Assembly (NCBI GenBank): GCA_001643675.2
Contig: LSRY02000004.1
Location: 1,122,001 to 1,186,000 of the forward strand
DNA from: Monocercomonoides exilis
Lineage: Eukaryota; Preaxostyla; Oxymonadida; Polymastigidae
DNA length: 64,000 nucleotides
Direction: 5' to 3'
Program-made: the position numbers and the translations under genes
The notes under the pieces: model-generated
The model's input: only the letters and a program-made list of their open reading frames with translations
What the model was told of the DNA's origin: nothing
Databases searched by the model: none
Shown here: positions 25,053 through 36,740 of the stretch, piece after piece
Position numbering within the stretch: position 1 is the first letter of the stretch
How the letters are laid out: each line of letters begins with the position of its first letter

Positions 25053-25776
25053 ATTGCTTTATATATGGTTGTTGTTGTTTATAAATAAATTTAAATTTGT
25101 TTCTAATTGTTTTTGCTTCAAATTTTGAAGAAAATTCCTCAAATTTATCCAAAAATTACAAATCTTTTTTAAACAGAATTAAACTTGAAATTTCATGCAA
25201 ACAAAATATGAATGCAACAACTTAGATAAAGTATTCGACAAATATCTTCTTTTTAATTTGCAGAAAAATGTTATTGAAAAAGAAAAAAAAAATTGATTTG
25301 TTGAAACCAACAAATAATAGAAAAAATTAATCAACTTTTGACAATTAATAATTATCACAGTTGGTTCACCTACATTCGCTTCTCTTTCTACTGTTTCGTT
25401 ATCTTTCTCTTCTGAATAATGTAAAAATTTGTGTATTTTACTCATTTCCGCCCTTTTCATTAAAAAAACTTCTTTTTCCAAAAATATAACATCCCATTTC
25501 CATCCCAATCCCTTCACCCTAGGCACTTTCCATATGAATTCGCTCTCCCAACTCAATGGCCACCCTGCACAACGAGATATCCCAATTTTATTCATTTTCT
25601 ATCTTTTCCGCCTCCTGCCCTGAAAGAAACACAAAAACATTCAACAGACAAATATTCATATAAATAAAATAAATAAAGACCAGACTGCGCTTCAACTGTT
25701 TTTTTTGTCAAACAGCCTCATTTCCACAGCCATCATCATTCAAAAAATCAATCTCTTCATTTCAGTCTCAGAATGG

Positions 25777-26640
25777 TCAAATTGCAGTACTGAATGCATC
25801 TCCACAAAATAATTCATAAATCTCATTGGAAGGTCTTTTCAGCCCGTATACATTGTGGCTGATGTCCAGAGGTGTTTTTTCTGTTTTTGGTATGATCTTC
25901 TCCTTTAATAATATTCTCAACCACCAAAAGAAGTATTTGATGTTTATCTCGTCAACATCAGGCACATGAGGGATATGGGGCAGAGAAGAGATGGAAGAAT
26001 ATTTTTTGTGGCAGGGGGTGGGAGTTGGATGCTTTTTTGAATGTTTATATTTCAAGAATGATTTTTGAATGAAAGAAATTCTGAGACAAAGGGGTGGGGA
26101 AGAGTGGGTGGAAATTCGGAGAAGAAAATGAAGAAAACATATAGAGAAGTGATTGGAGATGATGACGAAGGTGTTTATTGTTGATGGGAGATATGGAATT
26201 TGAAAAAAAAAGGAAAAGAGGGCAAAAGCGGGAAAGAAGATGGATATTCTGAAGTATTCAAATGGAAGAGGGATATTTTTTGAGAGGAGAAGATTTTTTT
26301 GGAAGAGAATGGGAAAGATGAAGAAAAGGAGGGGGTTGATTTTTTCTGATGATTTTGTGAGCTGAATGGAAGAGGAAAAATGGAAAGGAATGGAAATTGA
26401 GAGATATTTATTTTCTATTTTTTGAAGAGAAAGGAGAGGAAATTGCAAAAAGAAAGTGAATTGACTTTGAAGAAATACAGCAAGATTGATTTCCACAATC
26501 TGTTCGTCACAAATTTTGTGATTGAGTTTTTCTAACCAGTCTGAAGTTAATGCATCAAGCGATCCGTTTTGGCCAATCAACAATTTCATGCAAATTATTC
26601 TCAACTTCATAAATGTTGTTCAACTGTTTTCGCATTTCTC
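25777..26640 (-). pseudogene. Unrecognised gene remnant within the ATATGGGT element
   Basis: A 277-codon frame (start near 26610, stop 25777) opens with a plausible helical stretch, LDALTSDWLEKLNHKICDEQ, passes through Phe/Ser/Pro-rich low-complexity sequence, and ends in a Leu/Lys-rich part. Just upstream, another frame (MRKQLNNIYEVENNLHEIVD) appears to be its displaced N-terminal side, implying a one-base shift near 26560. I recognise no family. The purine bias of one strand may keep such frames open by chance, so coding status is uncertain. Confidence 0.3.
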
Positions 26641-26654
26641 TGTCACATCATTTC

Positions 26655-26825
26655 TTCTCCTTCTTCTTCACCTTCTTCTTCTTCACCTTCTTCTTCTTCA
26701 CCTTCTTCTTCTTCACCTTCTTCTTCTTCACCTTCTTCTTCTTCACCTTCTTCTTCTTCACCTTCTTCTTCTTCACCTTCTTCTTCTTCACCTTCTTCTT
26801 CTTTACCTTCTTCTTCTTCTTCTTC
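26655..26825. repeat. 15-bp tandem repeat, about 10 units
   Basis: The unit TTCTTCTTCTTCACC repeats nearly perfectly about ten times. In one frame it reads Ser-Ser-Ser-Ser-Pro, and on the other strand Gly-Glu-Glu-Glu-Glu. It probably derives from a coding Ser-rich or Glu-rich tract. Confidence 0.9.
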
Positions 26826-26925
26826 TGTTATATTTCCTTTTTCTTCGTATCAGAACGGACCATCGACCTTCAGATGCTTGTGAACTGTTCAATCAGCAGG
26901 TTGATTACACCTTCTAAATATTATT

Positions 26926-27380
26926 TCATTCAATTTTCCTTCTCCAAACAGCATCATCATCAATGTCAATGCATTTCGTAACTTCGCAGGATGGGCATTT
27001 GTACCGCTTTCCTATTCCATTGCGGTTCATCCAGCTCTGCTTCAACGTTTCGAATGAAATCCGTGCACCGACTGTGCAGAATGAGGTGAATAAGTGTCGA
27101 ACGAGAAATGGCAATGGGAGGGGGAAGGAGCTGTTGGGCATATTGCGTTCATCCGCTCACGTCACAACACCGCCAAGAAGCGAAGAGATGGGAGTACGAG
27201 TTCAAATGGATGAGGCAAAGAAGGTGGATTTCAGAAGCTAGCTGTCCGAGGAGCAGAGGAAAGGGAATCAATATGAAGATCCAAAGACAAAGAAGAGGAC
27301 GAATGAGAATGGTGAGTTTTGCACATCGCAAATCAACGCTTTCGATACAAGACATGCAAAGGCAGCAACATGAAAAAAAG
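26926..27380. pseudogene. Duplicated gene fragment (paralogous to 38550-39010)
   Basis: This block resembles 38550-39010 in the inverted orientation at the DNA level over about 450 bp. Both strands keep partial frames. On + it reads NGRGKELLGILRSSAHVTTP; the other copy, read on -, has SGRGKDLPGALRSSARLMTP. On - it reads SFPLPLPFLVR and CIDIDDD; the other copy, read on +, has SFPLPLPFLMR and CIDNDDD. Frames are interrupted in both. The function is unknown. It is most likely part of a multi-copy, decayed gene or repeat family carried by the elements. Confidence 0.55.
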
Positions 27381-27470
27381 GAATGGGAATGGGAAGGGAA
27401 AGGGGAAGGAGAAGGGGAAGGAGAAGGGGAAGGGAAAGGGGAAGGAGAAGGGGAAGGAGAAGGAGAAGTT
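27378..27470. repeat. GGGAAGGAGAA-type purine minisatellite
   Basis: Irregular repeats of GGGAAGGAGAA/GGGAAA extend over about 90 bp. The pyrimidine strand reads Ser-Pro-Ser-Pro. This is low-complexity sequence in gene debris. Confidence 0.8.
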
Positions 27471-27479
27471 ATTCCGTCC

Positions 27480-30300
27480 CTCATTTCCGCTTTAAAGTCT
27501 GCGTGAAGCTGCTGAATGAGGGAAATACTGCTGGCAGATCTCTCAATTGAAGTCTTTATTGGGCCAAGCGAAAGAGGAAGATGAAGAATTGGAGAATGCG
27601 ATGAAGGAGCTCAAAAAAAGAAGAAAATAAAATGGTGTTCATGTTGAGCATCTCCTCACACACAAGGTCATCAACGCACTTTGTCTCAACTGCCTTCTCT
27701 CCTCTCCTGACCTTCGCAGCTGACTCCATAGATTGCCTCGGCTTCAATGCTTTACCGCACCAATCCTACAAACATTCGCTCCACTTACAGCCATTAGAGC
27801 ACATGCGGCCCCTGGCTCAAAAAGGAGGCAGGACAGCACAGATACAGCTCAATACAATCCAGCGAGTATAGTTGAGCAGCCATATCGTAGTCACCAAACC
27901 CCATTCTCAATCTCAAATGCAGCTTTCTGCTTTCAGAATTGTATTTGAAAGAGCGGATATTCAATTTCTCAGTGATTTGAATCTTCTCATTCATTCCATT
28001 CCTTTTATTCTTCTCCATCTTTTTCACCTTCTGCACACTCCTCTTCTTCTTCTCCAAAACCGCAACTTATGTCACAATCTGAATTCTTTCTGATTGTCGG
28101 TGCCAACGTAGCAACCAATCGAACAGAACTTGTCGACAACTCAGGAGGAGTTGACAAGAACTGCCTAAACTGCTTTGAGGACGAACATGTGCCAGAGCAG
28201 TTGAAAGGGAAGCGAAATGATAAAATGATCAGTCCATGTCAAACTTCACAAGGGAGGGAAGAACAGAACATGCAATTGTTTAACTGCTTTTGATGATACT
28301 GAGAGCCGAAGGAAGAGAGAGAATTGGGAAGATTTTAAAGAAGAGAAGTGAACAGTTTTGAACATCGAAATGAGTCGCTTGAAAATCAAATGAAAAAATA
28401 GCCATATGGCAAAATGAGTGCAATGGTAGAGAGAGAGAGTCAAATGAAGTGGAATCCAAAACAAAAGAAAAAGATAAGCAAGAGAAAGAGAAAGAAAAAG
28501 TAATGAAATGAGGGAAAAAATAGCATTTACGAAAAAAGAATGAGGGTTGTGTCAAATTCAATGTAGATTTTGACGCTTGAGTTGCAAGAGCAGGAACTTT
28601 TGAAGAGCTTGCAGTTTGTGAAAGAAGAATAAGATGAGTCTGATAAAAAATGAGAAAGAAGAGGAAGGATATTCAAGAAGGGGAGAGGAAGTTGCATTTG
28701 CAAAATTTGAACGCGTTGAAACAGAATTTGCGACGAAAAACATAATTAACTCAAAGACTGAAGGATTGATAGAAAACAAAAGAAAAACAGAAAAGCAGAT
28801 GATGCTAGAAAAGTAGCGAGTATTTTTTAAGGAAGAAGAGAAAGATTGTTAGCGGGGAAGTTAATAGAAGTTAGTTGAGTGGACGAGCTTGCAAAGATAC
28901 AGAAAAGTGGAAGGAATTCGAGCATTTAATGAGAGGTTATTTACCTGTTTGTGGTGATGTTATGGTAGTGTATGAAGAGAAAGATGCAGAAGCTTTATGA
29001 AAGCTGGGAAAAACAACTGATTCTTTTGTCTTCAAGAAGATGCGGCAAATGGGAAGGAAGCGAAACATAGAGCAGAAGCTGAGACAGCGCTTGTAAAGAA
29101 GACGCAAAGAAACCCGGTTTTTATTCTGGAGTGAAAATAAAGAAGAGAGAATAAACTTGGGAGAAGGGAGAAGAATACTTGAAAGACAGAGGAATTGTGG
29201 TGGAAGAGCAAAGGAGTTTGTATAAATCAACGGTCTTTACTTCTTCAGCCGTTGAAAAGATCTCCATTTTCGTCAAGTTTGAATTGGAGATGGGTTTTTT
29301 GTGAAATCATATGCAAAACGCTCTGCATGCCAATATTCGCTGTATTCTCGCTCTTTTCAAACCCATTCTTCCAAAATTTACTCAGCATCCAGAAAAAGAT
29401 CTGATGAAAGTTGATATTTTTCTTTATTCAAGCAATTAAACGAATGTGCACTTTGTCCTTCACCAAACACTTTCTTCATTGATTTTCTTATTTTGCTCTT
29501 CTTTGACAATGTCCCCTCAATTCTTGGTCCAATTATCACCATTCCAACTCCCATGCTCTCCCCAATCAATCCTTTCTCTTCTTCTTTCTCGATATCATCT
29601 CAACAACTTACATCATCTTTGGTCATCAAGAGCACCAAAACACCGATTAATCGGAACAATCAATTTTTTACACCTTATGTCCCGCACCTTCTTCAAAAGC
29701 CCATTTGTTTTGTGCGCACTCTCGCATTTCTCATTTTGCAATTCGCAAAACAATTATTCAATACAATGAACATATTCTGTACGCCATATTAGCAAAGAAA
29801 CCATCCAGTTATATTAACAACCCAACATTTCAATTGCTGAATGCTTCTGTTCTTTCGTTCCCAACAATAGAATTTATTTTATTGAGTGATGCTTCTCATG
29901 AGGAGAACAGTGACTCTTTCTCAGAAGCGATACGAGACTCGAGCGCAAAACACATATCTCTTCTGTGTCTTCCTCATTCATTCACTTTCTCGTTCACACA
30001 GAACAGGCTGAACTTTGTGAAAAGAAAAACGTGATTAAAGAGAAGATTTGCGGGAGCTGTTGGAGTTATCAAGGATCGCAGTGATAAGAATTATGAAAAA
30101 GTGCAAAAAGGAGAATCTGACAATATCAGAGCCATATTCGAAAGAAGATTTGGATGAGGAAGAGTTGAAAGGGAAGGAAGAAGAGCGAATGATATAGAAT
30201 GAAGTTGTTTAATCTATGGATCTGGAAAAGAGAAAGAGATGCTAAGATAAAGTTTGATATTGTTTTAAGTGTAATTTGATAATCTACAATTTCGTTTACG
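27480..30300. pseudogene. Gene-fragment-rich, non-intact region inside the ATATGGGT element
   Basis: Base composition is closer to coding DNA than to the AT-rich spacers, yet no frame exceeds about 110 codons. Frames alternate between strands, for example + 27872-28093, - 28246-28561, - 28937-29230 and + 29446-29792. No family is recognised. The pattern fits decayed or captured gene pieces. Beyond 30300 the sequence is AT-rich up to the element end. Confidence 0.35.
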
Positions 30301-30772
30301 TTTGATGAAGCCGTTGAGCTATATGGCTGTTTTGAAAACTTGGTGACTTCATTTCAAATGAAGAAAAAGATAATTCATTTATTTTTACAGAATATTTTAA
30401 TTTTCGAAAAATTTGCAATATTTTCAAGATCTTTCAATATTTTTTCTTTTATAACCTCTGCTTTACAGGTTAAGAACTTTTATTGTATCTTTCTGATGAA
30501 TTTTTTGGACAAACTTTATAAATTTTTGGTTTATTCTTATCAAACTTGATCAATAATTTATTTTTCATTCAAAATTTAAAAAAAATATGCTTTTTTTGCA
30601 TATAATAATAAAACAAATATATATTACAGAAATAAAAGCTTAATACTTGTAATAAATCAATTAACCTCAATGATCAATAAATACCACTAAAATTTAATTT
30701 TTTCGATTTTTGATCTTTTTTTATGATGTCAAAAAAAATCACCCATATAGTTATTATTTATTATTTGTTGAT

Positions 30773-30780
30773 ATTTATTT
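30773..30780. repeat. 8-bp target-site duplication, left (element copy B)
   Basis: ATTTATTT abuts the TAGGCC terminus and recurs exactly at 36196-36203. It differs from the duplication at copy A, so this was a separate insertion. Confidence 0.88.
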
Positions 30781-33700
30781 TAGGCCTTTGCGACAGACAG
30801 ACATTTTTTCATCAGCTCGACAAGTCGACCGACAAAACAGTTCGCTTGAATTTAATTTTTTGTAAGATGAAAAAACATTTATATTTAAATATTGCCTTTT
30901 TGTTTTCATTGAGTTATATTTTTAATTATTTATAAAATAAAATTTCACAAGATTCGAGCAAACAAATATATAGTTTTTTGATATTTTAAATATTCAATGG
31001 GTTATCGACAGATCTTTGTCGAGATCAGTCGAACGACAAAGATCAGTCGGTAGAAAAGATCAGTCGGTCGAAAAGATCAATCTGTCGAACGAATGTTCTA
31101 TTTTGAAATCGTTTTGTCTTTCAAACATTGTTTTTTTATTTATTCTGTTCAAAGAAAATAATAAGAAACATTCATTAAAATATGACAGAGATAGAATATG
31201 TGTTTTTGATATATTTTTCGATATTTTCATTCGTTTGATGCCACATTTTGTTACACACTTTTTCTGTTTATGGATATTAATATTTAAATAATTAAAATCT
31301 GTTAAAAGAAATTGAATTGAATCCATAATTATATTTTTTTTTATTTTGTTTAAAAACACAATATTCCTGGAAACCGCTGGAAAAAATATGTCGAAGGTTT
31401 AACTCATATCTTTGCTTTTAAGTTTGAATACGTAAGGCAGGATATAGATATTTAACAAGTTGTCAATGCTTGTGAAGATATTTTAATATTTATTGTGATA
31501 ATTTGAATAATTTAATTACGAATTCAAAAGGAAAAGAGACTCATTCAAATGGAAATTGCTATAAGAAGCGAAAATATGAAGATAATCACAATTCATTATT
31601 TTTTCGGAAGAAAGAAAATGAAAAAGAAATTCCTTAGATTTTGAAGAAGACAGATAAATTTTCATTTTCATTGAAGAAGAAAATGATGAATTGTGCGTTC
31701 ATAAAGTATATGTGCCATAGAAATGATTTGTGTGCTGAACAAGAAGATCCATTACTGAAGCCTCTTAAGACTTTGAGATGGATAGAGTCAGCTTCGGGCC
31801 ATCGATTTCTTTTATAAGAGAATTCGCACACAATTTAGTACAAGCACTTGCAAATACACAGCAAGGAATTTAAACATGGAGATGAAACTTGATTTCATTT
31901 TGATACCACCTGCAAAAAGAAGTCTGACTCCGTCTTATTCAGCTCAAAGTGCTCAATTTTCTTTTTCTTCTTAACTTATTTATTTTTTCGCCCAGGATTG
32001 AAGCAAGAGAAGTCCGGGAATGAGGTTTATCTATCTGTTTGTAAGAGGAATGATGGCTCTGCTGCATGCTTCACAAAAGGAGCAGAGATACGGGTTTCAT
32101 TCCAAGCATCTAACTTCTCTCAATTTGTGGAAGCCATGCAAGGCTGTGCTATTTGATAGTAGATATATACCGGGGAAAAGGAGATGATGGAGTTTGATCT
32201 GACAACATGGCAGGTTCTGGTTTCCTTAAAGATAAACAACGAGATATTACAGCTGATTCAGGAAATGAGAGGGGTGCTACCGAACCAACTGGGGAGCAAA
32301 GGCGATGAGCAGCAGATGAACAGTCACATTGATTTTTGAGGATGGGTTATATGAGCATATCTTTGATCCAGTCACGAAGGCCAAAACCACATTGATGATT
32401 GTCAATTTGCACTTTTCACTGCCAATGCATATGAGGCTGTATAATGATGTTATGAATCCTTCTCTTCTCTCTTCGTAGCCTGGGATTTGCTCCAGTGAAA
32501 TGCTAAAGAGCCTGCAAAAAAAAGTGAGCTGCTGCTATTCTACAAAGCAAAGTTTATTGACTGCCGCCTCATGTTCCACTCACGCAAATGGATGATTTCA
32601 AAAGAGGCAGAAAGCATTTTGTTTCAGAATCAGACACAGGCTCAGCAGACGATTCTGCAGAAGACTGCAAAAAGGACAGCTTTGGAACTGTCTCAACTTC
32701 CACCAAACATCGTTTGTCTGCTTCTTCATCTTCATCCTTATCTTTATCTTCTTCGTTTTCTTCTTCCACAAATACTTCATTTTCTTCAAATTCAAATAAA
32801 TAAACATTTTCCCTCAAGAATTCAGCTTGAAACAAACTTCACTTCTTTTATTCAGAACCTCATCCATCATTTGTTTCTTTTCACTCACCGTTCTTCTCCT
32901 TCATCTTCTTCTTTCCTCTGCAAAAGCCTTCCTTGTCCTTGTCTGAAAGTCCATCTCATAGAAGTCGACGAGTTGATGAGCTTCCATTCATAAGCCATCA
33001 CTTCGGTGCACTGAATGGAAAGATACAATGTTTGATCACAGCCTCTTACGATCCCGTTATGAAAAGAAGGTCAATAAACACACAGGAAGTTGTTGGACGC
33101 ATCAGGCAGTCAATAGGCGAAAGAGACAAAACAGTTAATGCATCGAAAGATGGAAACAAGAATGCAGAAAAGAATAGCAGAAACATATATACAAATACTG
33201 CAAATGCATCTTATATAGGAAAAGGTCGAAGAAGGAAATAAGAAAGATGTTAATGGAAAAGAAAAGAGAAAAAGAAAGAAAGAAAGAAAATGTTGAAGCG
33301 ATGAAGGAGACTGATTGCGATGAAAAAAAAGCTGAAGAAGAAAGAAAATGAGATCGCAATGTGAAGACAACAAATATTTGTGAGATGAGACATCGAACTC
33401 TCCAACCGAAATGCACAAAGTCATCAATCACCTATCATCTCCATCTTGTTCATATTTGTCGTTAAAAAGCTCATCGTCATCGACTCCAGCTGTGTGATAA
33501 ATATGTGAAACGCAGCAAAAAAGCAAGGGAGTTTCATGATGTATTCCAGTGTTTGATTTCATTTCGACATGTGTATCGATCAGAGTGAGAGAAGGATTAT
33601 TAGAGATGTTTTCGATGGAATAGTGTTAATCACCAACTGTGACTCTGGTACAGCCTTGAGAGATGAATATCATATTTTCCATCCTGAATTAGATATAAAG

Positions 33701-36072
33701 AAGGATAGGAATGCAATCAAACCGTTAAATGCACAGAAAAAATACATCTTTCGCTGGCGGCGCAAAATGCACTTCTGTGAAGATCCCAAGCTGCTGCTCA
33801 AGTCCGACATTGAGTCGCAAATGAAAACATCTATTAATTTGGCGAAGGTTTGTAACTTCCACAGGCATCATTTTGGAATCGTTGTTTGTTCATAGAAACT
33901 CTCAGGAGAAGACACAGAGGGAGCACAGTCTGCTTCCACAAGGACTGATGTGCAAGCAGAATGAGAATGGACAGAAATGGTCCTTCTCCTTAAAGAATAG
34001 GCAAAAACAGTGGGTTATTCACAGCCTATTTCTCCTTTTTTCTTCTTCTGCCCCAATCCTCTCGCTTACAGTTGGATGTTCATTCGTTCAACCTGAGCCG
34101 CAAAGTTCATATTCTTTTCATCATCTCACATCGCAAGCACAAGGGAAATAAAACTGATATATATTTCAGAACTCATTCAATGCCAACAATTCAATTGACA
34201 ACCCGAGTGATTGTGCTGCGGAACATAGACAGCGGTTGGAGAATAAATGTTAAATCACATGATGAAAGCATTTGGAGAAGAAAGAAGAGGTGAGGAAAAA
34301 AAAAGAAAAAGACGGAACAGAAGGAAATAAAGATTCACGAGTTTTTAGCAGAAACTGAACAGAAGCAGAGGAGCGGAAGCTGATGAAGCAGACGAAGAGA
34401 AAGAGGCAACGAAGACAACAAAGGCGATCTATTGCTTAGCGGGAAAAGCCAAGAGCATTCTTCCGTTTGAAGAGAACGAATTATGCAGAAAGAGGAGCCT
34501 CTTCAACGAGACGAACTCGATTCTTTGTATTTGATGAAGTGCATCACATCGATTTTTTTTTAACACACCAGATGGCTGCTGGTTCGCAACATCAGATGGA
34601 AGAAAAAATAATGTTGAACACATATGGAGTTGCATATGCTTTAACTGCATCATTTTTTTACGCTTTCATCCACAATGTTTCCATATGACTCGCTAACTTC
34701 ATCTTTTTTATTTTCTCGGACTTCAAAACAAATATTGATTCCACTGAACACAGGAACATCCAAATTTCCATGCGAAAAAGGAACAAAATACTTAACGACC
34801 TGCCTTTTTCTACCTTCATTCTTTCTTTCGAAACACCATCTTCACACTCTTTCTGAATGGCCACCTCCCGCTTTTGTTATTCTCTCAATCATGGATGCTA
34901 ACAGGCCTTGGAACTCGACTGAAGGGGAAAGGAGGATTAATTGTTCTGTTCGAAATTTTCTTTTCAACATGCAGTAGAGAAGGCAACCTAGCTGAAGAAG
35001 GTTCTCTATTGGAAGCACAGACCAGAGGTGCAAAAGGAACATTTGCATCACGAAAAAGTCCTCTCAGCACCCATATGCCAAGTCTTCTTTGTGTTGTCAT
35101 GCCATGCGGAATTCTCCTCGTTCCCGTACACATTCGCTGCCACCTTCAACAGCTGTCTCTTCATATCGAATATCACTTCCTGTGCCCTATCTTCACTCGC
35201 TATCTTAACTTTTGCTTTCTCTCCGCACTTCAAAGTGCAATCGAATGCTGTTTGAAACAGTTGAGCTGCTGAACTGGAACGTTTGATCGTTTCCGGCAAT
35301 ACAACAATCCTGCTCTTTTCTCACCTTGTAATTCGAGCCCCTATCTACTCACCACCTTTGCTGCTTCGTTTTCTTTCAGTTGGAAAAAATAATTGATGCA
35401 ATAACTTCTGTTTGTCGCTCCAACATCTTTTCCTGTAACAAATGCAATCCAGCCATTTTTATTTTGTCTTCTTCATTGAAAAAGCTGAACCTTTTTCATC
35501 AAACCTGCATTTGCTTATCATCTTCCAATTGCCTTTGCGATGAATAAATAAAGTTACGTTGTTGGAAGCAAAATTACTTTAATTGGTCGGTCTTCAAATT
35601 GGTCATTTAATGCTGCGGAAATTCAGGAACAGATGACTCGAAACGTATAAACACAGCGCTGATTTATAATCCTTTATTTAATATTTTCCAAATAAACTGA
35701 GCTGGATCTCAATGCTCTTAAAGATCTAATTATTGTTTTTGAATTTGAATTTGAATTATGCTTTGGGTTTGAATTTGATTTTTGTAAATTATTGTTTCAT
35801 CTTCCAATGAAAATTTCAGAATTACGAACGAAAAGTTGAAACGATATGAAAATAGTTTGATGATGTTTCAGAGAAAAGATGCTTTTGAAAAAGAAAAACT
35901 TTATTTCTTGTTCAAGAAAAATGAGTATCAAGTTTATATTCTATTCAAAATAAGGCAAAGTTATTAGTCAAAAATTCAAAAAGATAAAAATTCTTTGTTA
36001 ATCACAAACAATAACTTATTTTGAAAAAATAAAAGAGTAATAAAAATAAAAAAAGTTTAAAAATATTTATTG

Positions 36073-36129
<57 letters not shown>

Positions 36130-36195
36130 ACTCGACACAGGCCGAGACTTTCGACCGACACGCATCGCTAAAAATTTCCTTGTCGCAAAGGCCTA
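30781..36195. mobile_element. TAGGCC-type DNA transposon copy B, inverted relative to copy A, 5415 bp
   Basis: It has the same 15-bp termini and interior as 19272-24655 but in opposite orientation. The 31-bp length difference equals the difference in one homopolymer: A54 at 36075-36128 here against T23 in copy A. The only other indels noticed cancel out near 34005-34045 (A5 for A6, T6 for T5). Every disrupted frame in copy A is disrupted in the same way here, for example - 20137-20388 corresponds to 35048-35299. The shared decay shows that both derive from an already defective element, mobilised in trans by a transposase not in this window. Confidence 0.9.
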
Positions 36196-36203
36196 ATTTA
36201 TTT
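36196..36203. repeat. 8-bp target-site duplication, right (element copy B)
   Basis: ATTTATTT is identical to 30773-30780 and directly abuts the terminus of copy B. Confidence 0.88.
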
Positions 36204-36740
36204 GTTTCCAATTGTATTTATTACGAATTTTGTAAAAAACATAAAAAAGCATTTATAAATCTCGAAAATTCAATGAACAAAATAAAACATAAGTTATCTT
36301 GCTTGAAAAGCATGATAATGGTTGTTTCAATACGTTATTAATCTATTTCTTATTCAAATATTGTCAAATAAGTTATTGAAAAGAAATCTTAAAATTAATT
36401 AAAAAGATCAAAAAACATTTGTTGAAATGAAACAATTTGAAAAGCAAACAGACAAAAAAATGATAGAAAGCTAGATATTTATCAGATATACAACGGTTTG
36501 CTGCTTATTTTTGCTTAAAAGCAAATAAAACTTAAAAGAAGTTATTAAAATAAATTGATCAAACAAAGTTAAAAAAAATTGCAAAGAAAAAATGAATAAA
36601 CAATAGGAAATTGGAGAATTTTGTCTTCAAATCCTTATAAAATATTTTTTTTCAGCATTTCTCTTTTATCCTCTATCATCCACCTTTTAGTCATAGCCTT
36701 CCTTGATAGCTGAGTCCTTCTTTTATAAGGCTGTTCATTT
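36204..36740. other. AT-rich spacer
   Basis: AT-rich sequence follows copy B, with a short inverted pair near 36508-36530 (TTTTGCTTAAAAGCAAA). No gene is visible. Confidence 0.4.

Larger units (their letters stand above)
24684..30748. mobile_element. Candidate ATATGGGT-terminus element, ~6.1 kb
   Basis: The left end ATATGGGTGATTTTTTTTGA (24684 on), followed by TATCATAAAAAA, is matched in reverse complement at 30748 by the same bases with one change. A GATCAAAAAT motif follows inside both ends. A degenerate extra copy of the end (ATATGGTTGATTATTTTTGA) sits just outside at about 24660. The interior contains broken gene pieces: a 277-codon frame on - (25777-26610), Ser/Pro repeats and a block shared with 38.5-39 kb. 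I found no transposase and no clear target duplication. The element may be non-autonomous, or the ends may belong to separate insertions. Confidence 0.5.

Noticed and set aside
26655-26825. CRISPR-like array
   Set aside because: The 15-bp units are contiguous with no spacers; it is a simple tandem repeat.
19272-36195. A single palindromic duplication (inverted duplication by break-fusion)
   Set aside because: The two arms have different flanking 8-bp duplications and different central flanks, so they are independent transposon insertions.
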